NCBI GenBank assembly: GCA_023150945.1
Contig: JAKLJX010000002.1
Span: 434,001 to 498,000 of the forward strand
DNA length: 64,000 bases
Reading direction: 5' to 3'
Source: a bacterium
Lineage (GTDB): Bacteria > Zhuqueibacterota > Zhuqueibacteria > Zhuqueibacterales > Zhuqueibacteraceae
Positions 1 through 8,506 of this stretch are shown one piece after another. Each line of letters begins with the position of its first letter. The stretch's first letter is position 1. Position numbers and translations under genes: made by a program. The notes below the pieces were generated by a model. The model was not told where the DNA came from and searched no databases. It saw only the letters and a list, made by a program, of their open reading frames with translations.

Positions 1-983
1 AACGATTCATAGATCACCAGCGGCGAGTTGTCATACCATTCGCTCGGCACCACCACGAATTTCGCCCGCCCCACCAGCGTCACCAATCCCCGCGCGCCGC
101 GGTTTCCCAGAAACTCGACGTTGGCAAGGCCATGCGTCGCGGCGAATTGTTCGAGCACCGGCCGCTGCGGTCCGTCCCCGATGATCAGCAGCTTCGAAGT
201 CTTCACCTTTTGCATCGCGCGCAGCAGCGTCAGGATTCCCTTTTCCTCCGAGAGGCGGCCGTAGTAAACGAAATAATCCTCGCTGTCGGGTGAATAGGGA
301 AAATCCGCCATTTCGATGGTGTAGAATTGCTGCCACACGCGTTGCGCCGCCACGCCGCTTTGCAGCAGCTTCTCGCCGAGAAAGCGGCTGGGCACGTGAA
401 ACAAGCGAATGACATCATAGATCTTCATCCACTTGTGCAAGTAGGATTCGGCCGCCACCATGGCGCTGGCGGCGAGTGAATCCTTGTGGCAGCGTTCGAG
501 CACGGCATGATAGAAACAGCCGTTCACGCATTTCTCACAAATACGATTCTCCCGCATCACCAGCAGGCGATAGCTCGGGCAGACCAGTTTGTATTGATGG
601 CAGGTCTGCAACACCGGGATACCGTGGCGCTGAAACACGTGCAGAATTGAAGGCGAGATTTGGTGATCGATCATGTGCAGATGCACGAGATCCGGCTTCA
701 CTTGATCGACCAGGCGCTCGACCCTGGCCTTGGCCTCGGTGGAATAAAGCATGCGCCCGAAGATTCGCGGCGCGGCCGTGAGGCGGCGCAGCCCGGCGTG
801 GCCGTTGTACTCGATGTTGGAGACAAAATGCTCTGACCAGGCCGAGGGAAAATTGTCGGGATGCTGCATCGCGAAGGGAATCACTTCATGGCCGTGGCGC
901 TCGAGCACGCGTTTGAGCTCGAAGAAATAGCGCTCGGCGCCGCCCTTGATGAAGTGATATTTGTCGATCATCAAAATCTTCAT
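1..983 (-). CDS. GT4-family glycosyltransferase (3' end outside window)
   Basis: Retaining glycosyltransferase that probably adds a sugar to a polyprenyl-linked polysaccharide precursor in the cytoplasm. 327 codons are visible and the frame is still open at base 1. The N-terminus (MKILMIDKYHFIKGGAERY) has the start and Gly-Gly acceptor loop of GT-B enzymes. The central 'YYGRLSEEKGI' and 'IIGDGP' strings are typical of the GT4 C-terminal Rossmann domain, and 'VPSEWYDN' precedes the usual acidic EX7E region, which is cut off. A Cys-rich stretch near residues 128-165 (CHQ..LVCP, C..C..GC, RCH) occurs in a GT4 subgroup. The start overlaps the stop of the upstream gene by 4 bp (ATGA), indicating coupling. 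The family is clear; the sugar and linkage are not. Confidence 0.88.
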   Translation of the reverse strand, partial: MKILMIDKYHFIKGGAERYFFELKRVLERHGHEVIPFAMQHPDNFPSAWSEHFVSNIEYNGHAGLRRLTAAPRIFGRMLYSTEAKARVERLVDQVKPDLVHLHMIDHQISPSILHVFQRHGIPVLQTCHQYKLVCPSYRLLVMRENRICEKCVNGCFYHAVLERCHKDSLAASAMVAAESYLHKWMKIYDVIRLFHVPSRFLGEKLLQSGVAAQRVWQQFYTIEMADFPYSPDSEDYFVYYGRLSEEKGILTLLRAMQKVKTSKLLIIGDGPQRPVLEQFAATHGLANVEFLGNRGARGLVTLVGRAKFVVVPSEWYDNSPLVIYES

Positions 984-2779
984 GGCGAGGGCGTACTCAC
1001 CGCTTTGTCGGCCAACGGTTCGCCGCCGGGCGGGGCCGGCGCGGCCTGCGGCTGGAGTGCATCCGCTCGAAAGAGCGCGGCGGAGTCGGTGGTGCGCTTG
1101 AATTCCCGCACCAATACGAGCGCAAAGCGCTGTTGCGCCAGTTCTCTTTCGAAATCGTTGGCCGCCAGAAAATAGGCTTGCGGATGCCGGCTGGCGTCGG
1201 GCCAATCGGCAGCGGAATGGATTTGCAGATCTTCACGGTCGAGCACGCGCAGCATGTTGAGCTTGTCTTGCGCGTTCATGATTTTGACGCGGCGGGCGCG
1301 CTCGCGCAGCGAGATATGGCGCCGGTCAAACCGCGTCAATCCCAATTCCTCCTCGGAGAACTCATAGAGCTGCGCACCGGCCGGCAGCTCGCGCTGCAGG
1401 TACTGCATCAACTCCTGAAAATTTTGATTGGAATCAATCGCGATCTGCACGACTTCAAACGGTTCGGACAGCGCCGGCGCACGGCCGGAGAGCACAACCG
1501 CCAGCGGCACCGCCAACAACAAGGTGCCGCCGGCAAGCGCCGGTACCCGGCGGCGCGGCAAGCTGAAATGCCGGTGCCACAACCACACCAACGGCTCGGA
1601 GAGTCGCACGAGCAACACCCCCAGCGCCAGCGCAAACGCAAAACCGGATTCCAGCAAGTAGCCGTTGTGATAGTACTTGGCGGAGAGAAAGCAAATGATC
1701 GAGGCCCCGGCCCAGGCAATCGGCATGCGCACCTGGGCATCGCAGACGAACAGATAAATGCAGCAGAACACCAGCCAGTAGATGGCCAGTGGTTGCAACG
1801 CCATTACCGTGACGGTGATGATCAGCGTGAGCGGCAGCCAGAGCCACGCGATTCCTTCAACGCGCAGCCGGGCGCTCGCCTGCCGGGCGAAATGATGCCA
1901 AACGCCGCCGCCGATCAGCGTGAGCAACAGCAACCCGGTGACGCCGCTGGTGAGCAGGCCGCCGTAATAGAAGAAACGTTCGCGCAGAAAGGCGATGATC
2001 GCCGCGACGTTCGCGCCTTCCGCCAGCACCGAACCTTCGCTGGTCTGCGGCGAAAGCGAGATGAGATAGAAGCCGGGCACGAGCAGCAGCAGCGCCGGCC
2101 AGTTCTTGCGCAGAAATGCCAGGCGCTGTCCGCGCTGCCCCAGCCATTCGGCCACCAAGATCGCAATCATCAACACCGGCGTGGTTTGCCGGCCCATGGC
2201 CGGCACCAAAAACAGCAACATCCCCAGGAGCGACCGCCCGCGTTGCCGCTGCAAATAGTCCCAGAAGAAGTAGAGCAGCGGCAATTGATAGAAGAAAGAA
2301 ACTTGAATGGTGAGATGATAGAGATTGTACATCGTGCCGTAGAAGGCGGCCATCAATGCCAGGCAGCTCCACACCGCGACGGCCAGGCCCCAGCGCTGCT
2401 CCGCGATCCGGAAGAGAAAATAGACTGCAATCATGAACAGCACGCCGCCGACCACATAGTAAGGCCCGGGCATCGTGCCGAACAGTCCCCACAGTCCCTT
2501 GATGTAGAGATAGATGAACGGCCGCCAGTATGGCCCCATCCCGGGGTATTTGTCGAAGCCGTTGACTACGGGATCAGGCGACAGCGCATGGTAGAACGGC
2601 GCAGTGAATTCCTTGGCCCACAGCAGCAGGGCGGAGTCATCGTGGCGAAAATACAACTGGGCACCGATCAGCGGAATGCTGAGGAAAGGGAAAAGCGCCA
2701 GCGCCAGCCACAGCAGGCGGGCCTTGCCCGCCGCGGCCGCAGGTGCCGCCGGCGAGAGATTGTGTTGATGACGTTTCAT
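980..2779 (-). CDS. Polytopic membrane protein, probable GT-C-type glycosyltransferase
   Basis: A 599-residue protein with roughly a dozen hydrophobic segments. After the first membrane segment, the loop contains 'YFRHDDSALL', an acidic pair in the position where GT-C glycosyltransferases (GT39/ArnT/PMT-like) carry catalytic Asp residues. A soluble region of about 110 residues follows the last membrane span. I infer transfer of a sugar from a polyprenyl-phosphate donor on the outer face of the inner membrane, but the family is not certain. The ATG at 2779 is preferred over an upstream extension to 3055 because it forms a 4-bp ATGA overlap with the preceding gene and the extension lies inside that gene. 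The stop likewise overlaps the next gene by 4 bp. Confidence 0.7.
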   Translation of the reverse strand: MKRHQHNLSPAAPAAAAGKARLLWLALALFPFLSIPLIGAQLYFRHDDSALLLWAKEFTAPFYHALSPDPVVNGFDKYPGMGPYWRPFIYLYIKGLWGLFGTMPGPYYVVGGVLFMIAVYFLFRIAEQRWGLAVAVWSCLALMAAFYGTMYNLYHLTIQVSFFYQLPLLYFFWDYLQRQRGRSLLGMLLFLVPAMGRQTTPVLMIAILVAEWLGQRGQRLAFLRKNWPALLLLVPGFYLISLSPQTSEGSVLAEGANVAAIIAFLRERFFYYGGLLTSGVTGLLLLTLIGGGVWHHFARQASARLRVEGIAWLWLPLTLIITVTVMALQPLAIYWLVFCCIYLFVCDAQVRMPIAWAGASIICFLSAKYYHNGYLLESGFAFALALGVLLVRLSEPLVWLWHRHFSLPRRRVPALAGGTLLLAVPLAVVLSGRAPALSEPFEVVQIAIDSNQNFQELMQYLQRELPAGAQLYEFSEEELGLTRFDRRHISLRERARRVKIMNAQDKLNMLRVLDREDLQIHSAADWPDASRHPQAYFLAANDFERELAQQRFALVLVREFKRTTDSAALFRADALQPQAAPAPPGGEPLADKAVSTPSP

Positions 2780-4125
2780 GAAGTTGCGAGCGCCGTCTGT
2801 TTCTTCTGCGCCAAGACTGCCTGTTTTTGTTTGAACAGCACCACGCGTTTCAACCGGCTGACGCTGTACAGCAGAGCCAGCAACAGCCAGAAGTAGGATT
2901 GCACGCCGTAATTGATCCAAAAATCCGGGCCGACCCAGGAAGCCAGACTGAAGCCCAGCAGGCTGGCGAGCGCGCCGCGAGCATAATTCGCGGCGTACAG
3001 CACCGCCGATCGGCTCACGGCCCAAATCTCCCGGAAGATTTCCAGGAGAAACCACAGAAAGCAGGCCAAACCGAGCAGGCCGGTTTCCGCGGCAATCAGC
3101 ATGTAGACGTTGTGCACGAAAATGACCGAGGCATGGAAGCGGTCATTGTTGTAGCCCACGCCGACAATGGGATTTTGCATGATCAGCGGAATGGTTTCCT
3201 CGATCTGCTGGCCCCGGCCTTCGAGCTGACCTTCCGCGTCGTCCTGGAAAACGCGATCGTAGATTTTCGGCGCAAACTTGATCGACAGCAAGCCGCCGAG
3301 CAAAAAAGCCAGCGCCAGCAGATTCGACATCACCCGCCGGATCTTCACCCCGCGGTTGGTGAAATCCACCGCCAGCATGATCAGCAGGCCGAAAATCAAT
3401 CCGCCCCACGAGCCGCGATTGTAGGTGGCGAGCAGCGCCACGAAGCCGATGCCGAAGGTGGCAAAGCCATAAGTGATCCACTTCACATTGCGCTCCGCCA
3501 TGGCGGCGATGAGGTAGCGCGCCACGATCGGCAGCATGAGCAGGAAGAACATGCCCAGATGGTTGGGATGGAAAAACGTGCCTTTCGCCCGCCACCACAT
3601 GTAGGATTGATAATGATCGATGATGCCGATTTTGAAGAAGGGAATTTTGTATTGCAGCAACCCGAGCACGCCCTGCACCAGCACCGCAGCCATGAGACAG
3701 CCGACGTAGTAGCGGATGTCGCCGGGCGTCTTCACCGTGCGCAACACCGCAAAGAACATGATGAGATCAAAACTGAACAGGACGAACGTAGCGCGCGCCA
3801 TCTCGGCGTCAATGGCTTTGCTGACCGCCAGCGCAGAGAACAGCAGCAGCCCGAGCCACGGCCACAGCACGCGCGGCTTGGGGTGGGGCAGGTCACGCCG
3901 GGGTTCGATGAACGACTGGATCAACAAGGCGAGAAAAGCCAGGTAACTGAGGGTGACGCCGGCGCCGAAGAAGGTCAGCAGCATCTCGATCTGGAAGCCG
4001 GCGGTCACCGTGCCATACGCCAACAGGAAACGGCGGCGATTGGGCGCGACCACATAGCCGACGATCAACACCAAGGCGCAGAGCACGACAACGACGATCT
4101 TGGACTTGAACAGAAAAGGTTCCAT
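2776..4125 (-). CDS. O-antigen ligase / Wzy-like polymerase family membrane protein
   Basis: A 449-residue protein with about 10-12 membrane segments and one large periplasmic loop. Sequence marks of the Wzy_C/O-antigen-ligase family are visible: 'FFHPNHLGMFF' in mid-protein, 'YNRGSWGG', and 'VGVGYNNDRFHAS' followed by 'VHNVYMLIAAETG'. These proteins polymerise or ligate undecaprenyl-diphosphate-linked glycans in the periplasm. As the only Wzy candidate in the cluster it probably acts as polymerase, although ligase activity is possible. A good ribosome site (GAAGGGTGAG) precedes the ATG. It is first in a three-gene unit (this gene, GT-C, GT4) linked by ATGA overlaps, behind a candidate sigma70 promoter. 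Confidence 0.85.
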   Translation of the reverse strand: MEPFLFKSKIVVVVLCALVLIVGYVVAPNRRRFLLAYGTVTAGFQIEMLLTFFGAGVTLSYLAFLALLIQSFIEPRRDLPHPKPRVLWPWLGLLLFSALAVSKAIDAEMARATFVLFSFDLIMFFAVLRTVKTPGDIRYYVGCLMAAVLVQGVLGLLQYKIPFFKIGIIDHYQSYMWWRAKGTFFHPNHLGMFFLLMLPIVARYLIAAMAERNVKWITYGFATFGIGFVALLATYNRGSWGGLIFGLLIMLAVDFTNRGVKIRRVMSNLLALAFLLGGLLSIKFAPKIYDRVFQDDAEGQLEGRGQQIEETIPLIMQNPIVGVGYNNDRFHASVIFVHNVYMLIAAETGLLGLACFLWFLLEIFREIWAVSRSAVLYAANYARGALASLLGFSLASWVGPDFWINYGVQSYFWLLLALLYSVSRLKRVVLFKQKQAVLAQKKQTALATS

Positions 4126-4256
4126 CTCACCCTTCAGTTGCAGGCAATGCCAGATAAAGTGTCACGTTTGTGCATCGGTCGCTGACTCAGCAAAACTCAA
4201 TCCAACTTTTGGGGAGGTGGGGCGCGAAGCAGGGATATGCTGGCGAGCGTACGGCG

Positions 4257-4285
4257 ATAATATTTTCAAATGATTACATCGACAA
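4257..4285 (-). promoter_or_regulatory. Candidate sigma70-type promoter for the three-gene wzy unit
   Basis: On the minus strand TTGTCG (4280-4285) and TATTAT (4257-4262) are separated by exactly 17 bp. It lies in the 238-bp gap between the methyltransferase and the O-antigen-ligase-like gene, 132 bp upstream of the latter's start. The gap is AT-rich here compared with its surroundings. No other gene is visible in this gap. Confidence 0.55.
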
Positions 4286-4363
4286 CACCTGTTCACGAAC
4301 AAAGGCTTCTGCTTGCGCAAGGCAGACGGCGCAAGCTAAACTGACCACTCACGAACGCTTGTT

Positions 4364-5134
4364 TCAACGTGGAACTTTCGCGACGGCGCTCACTGAGCTG
4401 CCAAACGGCCGGCGGATAAACTGACCCAGCCGTTCCTCCAACCGAATCAAGCAGGTGAACCAGACGTTGAGCAGGCCGTGATTGAGGGAGAGATCCGAGC
4501 TGGCCGCCGCCGCTTCACGGCGACCGCTGCGCCAAAGGCGGCGAACCAGCACGAGAGCGGGCAGAAAGATCAGATAGCGATACTCCAGCCGCAGAATCTC
4601 AAAACCGGCAGCTTGGAGTTTTTGCTGCAGGCTGCGGGCGGTGTAGCGCCGCTGTGTCGCCACCGCCTGGTCATGCTCGCCGCGCAGCCACTCGTACGCC
4701 GGCAGATTAAGCAGCAGGAGGCCTCCCGGCTTCAGCGTCCGCCGCATTTCCGCGAGTGCCGCTGCCTCTTGCTCATCAGGCAACAGATACAGCACATCCG
4801 AGCTGATGACGGCATCAAAACTGCAGTCGGGAACCGGCAGCTTCACCACCGAGGCGCAGCACAATTTGCCGCGCAATTGCTCGCGGCCGGCGGCGAACTG
4901 CAATCCGGCAAGGGCCAAATCAAATCCCACCGAACGGTAGCGCAGCGCCTGCAGCAGCGCCAGGGTGGCGCCGGTGCCGCAGCCGGCGTCCAACACGCGG
5001 CTGCCGGCGGGAAGGTGCCGGCGCAGATTGGCTGCGATCCATGCCCGCAGTGCGCGATACCACCAGTGTAAACTCTCCGCCTCGAACATGCGGCGGTACT
5101 CGTGGGGGAGCATGAGGGTGGAGGAAGTCGACAT
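4364..5134 (-). CDS. Class I SAM-dependent methyltransferase
   Basis: A 256-residue cytoplasmic methyltransferase. Motif I 'VLDAGCGTGATLALL' starts at about residue 47, motif II follows as 'GFDLALAG', and the acidic post-motif 'FDAVISSDVLYLL' and 'LKPGGLLLLNLPAYEWLRGEHD' complete the Methyltransf_11/25 Rossmann core. The C-terminal 60 residues are hydrophobic and basic and may contact the membrane or a lipid-linked substrate. The start has a good ribosome site (GAGGATTCAGC) 6 bp away. It follows the sugar aminotransferase gene by 29 bp, so it probably methylates a cluster sugar or lipid-linked intermediate, which is inference. Confidence 0.85.
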   Translation of the reverse strand: MSTSSTLMLPHEYRRMFEAESLHWWYRALRAWIAANLRRHLPAGSRVLDAGCGTGATLALLQALRYRSVGFDLALAGLQFAAGREQLRGKLCCASVVKLPVPDCSFDAVISSDVLYLLPDEQEAAALAEMRRTLKPGGLLLLNLPAYEWLRGEHDQAVATQRRYTARSLQQKLQAAGFEILRLEYRYLIFLPALVLVRRLWRSGRREAAAASSDLSLNHGLLNVWFTCLIRLEERLGQFIRRPFGSSVSAVAKVPR

Positions 5135-5163
5135 GCTGAATCCTCATGAGGCCGCGGAGAAGG

Positions 5164-6270
5164 TCAGTGTTTTTGATGGAACTCCTGCATGCCGGCCGCG
5201 ACGAATTCGAGCTCTTCTGATTGCATCTCGGGATAGAGCGGCAGCGAGACGATTTCGCGCGCGGCCTGCTCGGCTTCCGGCAGGGAGCCGGCCGCGAGAT
5301 TGAGATCGCGATACGCTTCCTGCAGATGCACCGGCACGGGATAGTGAATGATGGTCTGCACGCCGCGCTCCGCCAGAAACGCACAGAGCTGATCGCGCTG
5401 CGGCGTGCGTACCACGTAAAGATGAAAGACATGCCGGCCGTAGGGCGCGCGCTGCGGCAGCCGCAGAGGCAGGCCTTGCAGCAGCGCATCATAGCGCTGC
5501 GCCAGTTCCTGCCGGCGCGCGTTCCAATGATCGAGGTGCGGCAGCTTCGTGCGCAAGATTGCGGCTTGCAGCTCGTCCAACCGGCTGTTGAAACCTTTGG
5601 AAAGGTGATGATAGCGCCGGGTCTGGCCGTAGTTGCGCAACAAACGCAACCGCTCGGCGATTTCGGGCTGATCCGTGCAGACGAATCCGGCGTCGCCGTA
5701 GGCGCCCAGGTTCTTGCTGGGATAAAAGCTGAAGCAGCCCACGTCCCCGCAGGTTCCGGCCTTGCGAAGTCCGTAGGTGGCGCCGTGCGCCTGGCAGGCA
5801 TCTTCCACCACCCGCAGATTGTGCCGCCGCGCGATTTCCAGCAGTGGCGCGAGATCAGCGGTCTGGCCGTAAAGATGCACCGGCAGCAACACTTTCGTGC
5901 GCGCGGTGATCGCGGCCTCCACCTGCGCCACGTTCATGGTGAAGGTGACGGGATCGATATCCACCAACACCGGCGTGGCATTGGCGAAGGAAATGGCGGA
6001 AATGGTGGGCACCGCGGTGTTGGGCACGGTGATGACTTCATCGCCGGGTTGCACGCCGCAAGCCAGCAAGGCCAGGTGCAGCGCTTCGGTGCCGGAGCCG
6101 ACGCCCACGCCGTGGCGTGCGCCGAGATAGGCGGCAAACTCCTGCTCGAATGCCTGCAATTCCTCGCCTAAAATGAACCAGGCGCGGTTGCACACACGCG
6201 CCAGGGCTGCTTCAATCTCGGTCTTCAGCGCCGCATGCTGGCGCGCCATGTCAAGAAAGGGAACATTCAT
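5164..6270 (-). CDS. DegT/DnrJ/EryC1/StrS-family sugar aminotransferase
   Basis: PLP-dependent aminotransferase (368 residues, usual family length) that converts a nucleotide keto-sugar to an amino sugar. The PLP-lysine is K186 in 'SFYPSKNLGAYGD'; D157 in 'VVEDACQAHG' is the ring-nitrogen aspartate. The phosphate-binding 'GSGTEALHLAL' near residue 58 and the C-terminal 'RDLNLAAGSLPEAEQAAREIVSLP' segment are also typical. The gene overlaps the preceding SDR gene by 20 bp, so the two probably act in succession on one nucleotide sugar. Keto-position specificity (C3 or C4) cannot be told from sequence alone. The family call is secure. Confidence 0.93.
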   Translation of the reverse strand: MNVPFLDMARQHAALKTEIEAALARVCNRAWFILGEELQAFEQEFAAYLGARHGVGVGSGTEALHLALLACGVQPGDEVITVPNTAVPTISAISFANATPVLVDIDPVTFTMNVAQVEAAITARTKVLLPVHLYGQTADLAPLLEIARRHNLRVVEDACQAHGATYGLRKAGTCGDVGCFSFYPSKNLGAYGDAGFVCTDQPEIAERLRLLRNYGQTRRYHHLSKGFNSRLDELQAAILRTKLPHLDHWNARRQELAQRYDALLQGLPLRLPQRAPYGRHVFHLYVVRTPQRDQLCAFLAERGVQTIIHYPVPVHLQEAYRDLNLAAGSLPEAEQAAREIVSLPLYPEMQSEELEFVAAGMQEFHQKH

Positions 6271-7270
6271 CCTTGGGCCAGTAATGTTGTTTGTATTTGC
6301 GAAAATAGTCGACCGTGCGCTCCAAGCCTTCGCGCAATCTCACCTGCGGCTCCCAGCCCAGCAGGCTGCGGAGCTTCTCGTAGTTGCCGTAATAATCGCC
6401 GATGTCGATGCGCTTCTTTTCTTCGGGGAAGGGCACGATTTCATAAGAGCCGCTGCCGGTGATTTCGAGGAGCATCTCGACGAAGCGCAGCAGGCTGAAC
6501 ACCTCCAGGCCGCCGAGGTTGAAGGCTTCGCCGTTGGCGCGATCATCGGCGGCGGCGAGCAGGAAGGCGTCGACCACGTCTTCCACGTAGTTGTAGTCCC
6601 GGCGCTGCTTGCCGTCGCCGAAAATTTTAATGCACTCGCCGTTGATCGCCTGGCGGATGAACACGCCGATGAACCCCTGGCGGTTGTGCTTCATCAACAT
6701 GCGCGGGCCGTACGTGTTGGTCAGCCGCAGCGAGCAGGCGCGGATGCCATACACGTTGTTGTAGAGCAGGTGATACATTTCGCCCGCGATTTTGTTGATG
6801 CCGTTGACGTCGGCGGGAATCATGAGATGGCGTTCGTCCACCGGCAGATACTGCGGCTTGCCGTACTGCTGGCGCGTGCCGGCAAAGACGATCTTCACGG
6901 CGGGATTGAACCGCCGGCAGGCTTCGAGAATCGACAACTGGCTGATGCAGTTGATCTCCAGGTCATTGTAGGGATTTTCCATGCTGTCGATGTGGCTGAC
7001 CTGGCCGGCGAGGTTGAAGATGTAATGCTGGCCGCGCACGAGATAATTCATGGTCGGGCGGGTGCGCACATCCGCGATGTTGATGCGCAGGCGGTCTTCA
7101 TAGCCGTGCAGGTTGAAGAGGTTGCCGCCGTAGTCGTCGATCAGCGAATCGACCACGGTCACGCGCGCCCCGGCGGTCGCCAGGCGAATCGCGAGGTTGG
7201 ACCCTATAAATCCCAGCCCTCCAGTGATCATGACATTCTTGTCATGAAACGGCTTCGTGAGGTCTTGCAT
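6251..7270 (-). CDS. Extended SDR NAD-dependent epimerase/dehydratase with Asn at the catalytic Tyr position
   Basis: Nucleotide-sugar epimerase/dehydratase-like protein of 339 residues. The NAD motif is 'TGGLGFIGSN' (about residues 16-25). In the expected YxxxK position the sequence is 'DVNGINKIAGE' (N156, K160), so the catalytic Tyr is replaced by Asn, while the rest of the fold (substrate loop 'RLTNTYGPRM', 'YVEDVVDAFLLA', 'FNLGG') is well kept. I recall a recurrent SDR subgroup with this 'NGINK' sequence, so this is unlikely to be random decay. The ATG at 7270 is chosen because an extension to 7435 is low-complexity and lies inside the upstream GT2 gene. It overlaps that gene by 29 bp and the next by 20 bp. 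Confidence 0.85.
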   Translation of the reverse strand: MQDLTKPFHDKNVMITGGLGFIGSNLAIRLATAGARVTVVDSLIDDYGGNLFNLHGYEDRLRINIADVRTRPTMNYLVRGQHYIFNLAGQVSHIDSMENPYNDLEINCISQLSILEACRRFNPAVKIVFAGTRQQYGKPQYLPVDERHLMIPADVNGINKIAGEMYHLLYNNVYGIRACSLRLTNTYGPRMLMKHNRQGFIGVFIRQAINGECIKIFGDGKQRRDYNYVEDVVDAFLLAAADDRANGEAFNLGGLEVFSLLRFVEMLLEITGSGSYEIVPFPEEKKRIDIGDYYGNYEKLRSLLGWEPQVRLREGLERTVDYFRKYKQHYWPKDECSLS

Positions 7271-8009
7271 GAACCGGCTGTCGGGATAAGGATTCCTTCT
7301 TGATGACGAGCCGCCACCAAAGCTGGGTGAGGTCGAGTCCGACGCGCGCAATGCGGCGAAACCGGAAGAACGTCGATTTGCCGCTGGCGCGATGAAAGTG
7401 GGTGACCGGCACTTCGGCGAAGCGGCAGCCGGCATCGTGCATCTTTTTGATCATCTCGACACAGATGACGCCGCTGCTGTGCTCAAGATGAATCTTCTCG
7501 AAGATGCTGCGCCGCATTAGGCGAAAGTCGCAATCGACGTCGCGAATGGTGAAACCGAAGGCCAACTTGGTGACGGTGTGATAGAACCGGCCGATGACGA
7601 TGCGATACCAGGGATCGTGCCGCTTGATCTTGTAGCCGTTGACGATGTCGATGCCCGAGCGCATGGCGGCCGCCAGCTTCTTGAGCTCGCGTACGTCATA
7701 TTGCGCATCGCCGTCGGTATAGAAGACGAATTCCTTGGTGGCGGCGGCAAAACCGCTTTTCAGCGCACCACCGTACCCGCGATTCTTTTTGTGGTGGACG
7801 ACGCGAATCTGCGGGAAGTTCTTCTCCAGAAAGTTGAGAACTTCGACGGTGCTCTCGCCGCTGCCGTCATTGACGAGAATGACTTCGTAGTCGCTGGTGA
7901 TCTGCTCGGCAGTGGCGATTGCCAAAGCAGCCATGCTCCCAATCGTTCCCCAGTCGTTGTAGACCGGAAAGAAGATCGACAGACTGATGCCGTTCGTGCT
8001 GTGTTCCAT
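7242..8009 (-). CDS. GT2 glycosyltransferase (polyprenyl-phosphate mannosyl/glucosyltransferase-like)
   Basis: A 255-residue inverting GT-A enzyme. 'LSIFFPVYNDWGT' opens the fold, 'VILVNDGSGEST' binds the nucleotide, and the metal-binding DxD is intact as 'YTDGDAQYD' near residues 98-104. It lacks the two C-terminal membrane helices of the GtrB/ArnC type, so it resembles the soluble dolichyl-phosphate-mannose-synthase type (family knowledge). The ATG at 8009 begins the homologous region; an in-frame extension to 8291 shows no family similarity and overlaps the upstream transporter gene. A donor-making role (polyprenyl-phosphate sugar for the GT-C enzymes) is inference. Confidence 0.88.
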   Translation of the reverse strand: MEHSTNGISLSIFFPVYNDWGTIGSMAALAIATAEQITSDYEVILVNDGSGESTVEVLNFLEKNFPQIRVVHHKKNRGYGGALKSGFAAATKEFVFYTDGDAQYDVRELKKLAAAMRSGIDIVNGYKIKRHDPWYRIVIGRFYHTVTKLAFGFTIRDVDCDFRLMRRSIFEKIHLEHSSGVICVEMIKKMHDAGCRFAEVPVTHFHRASGKSTFFRFRRIARVGLDLTQLWWRLVIKKESLSRQPVHARPHEAVS

Positions 8010-8035
8010 GGGGAGAGCGGAGTGTTGGTCATGGC

Positions 8036-8410
8036 TCAGCTCTGATAGGTCATGAAAATTCCCGCACTCATCAATCCAACCCCGATCCACCGTGTGACCG
8101 TCATTTGTTCGTCGAATAGCCACCATGAGAGCACCAGAATGAGAATGTAGCTCAGCGTCGTGGCAATGGGAAAGGCCAGGCTGAGTTCGAAGCGCGACAC
8201 CACAAAGATCCACAGTGCCGCACTGACGCCCGCGCTCAACACCCAGCCGAGCAGGTAGGGGTTGAATGCCAAGCCTAACACTGTCGCCCACAATTGGCTG
8301 GGGTCGAAGGTCAGGCGCTGGGCGGCGGTCGCCTTCTTCAACAGTAATTGCCCAATAATCGTCGCGGCGATCGAGATCAGAAAGATGAGGTTTGCGGAGG
8401 TTTTGCTCAT
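8036..8410 (-). CDS. Small EamA/SMR-like (ArnE/ArnF type) four-helix membrane transporter
   Basis: A 124-residue protein with four predicted membrane helices and the DMT-superfamily sequence features: 'IIGQLLLKKAT' in helix 1, 'LELSLAFPIATTLSYILIL'-like helix 3 and 'FDEQMTVTRWIGVGLMSAGIF' in helix 4. Such half-size DMT proteins include multidrug exporters and the ArnE/ArnF flippase of undecaprenyl-phosphate sugar. Placement directly downstream of an ArnC-like GT2 and near GT39 enzymes favours a polyprenyl-phosphate-sugar flippase. A good ribosome site (AAGGTGAA) precedes the start. Only one copy is present, so a homodimer would be needed. Confidence 0.75.
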   Translation of the reverse strand: MSKTSANLIFLISIAATIIGQLLLKKATAAQRLTFDPSQLWATVLGLAFNPYLLGWVLSAGVSAALWIFVVSRFELSLAFPIATTLSYILILVLSWWLFDEQMTVTRWIGVGLMSAGIFMTYQS

Positions 8411-8506
8411 TTCACCTTCAGAGCGTGATTAATGAAATTGCAGCGCAAGCGTCGGAACGGTAACTTAAGAAACAACTGCTGCTTGCCCTGGCAATTACCG
8501 ACAGTT

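Noticed and set aside
1133-2896. A 587-codon plus-strand open frame antisense to the GT-C gene
   Set aside because: Its product is rich in His, Gln, Arg and Asp without hydrophobic core or motifs; it is the shadow of a GC-rich coding strand with clear membrane-protein sequence on the other strand.
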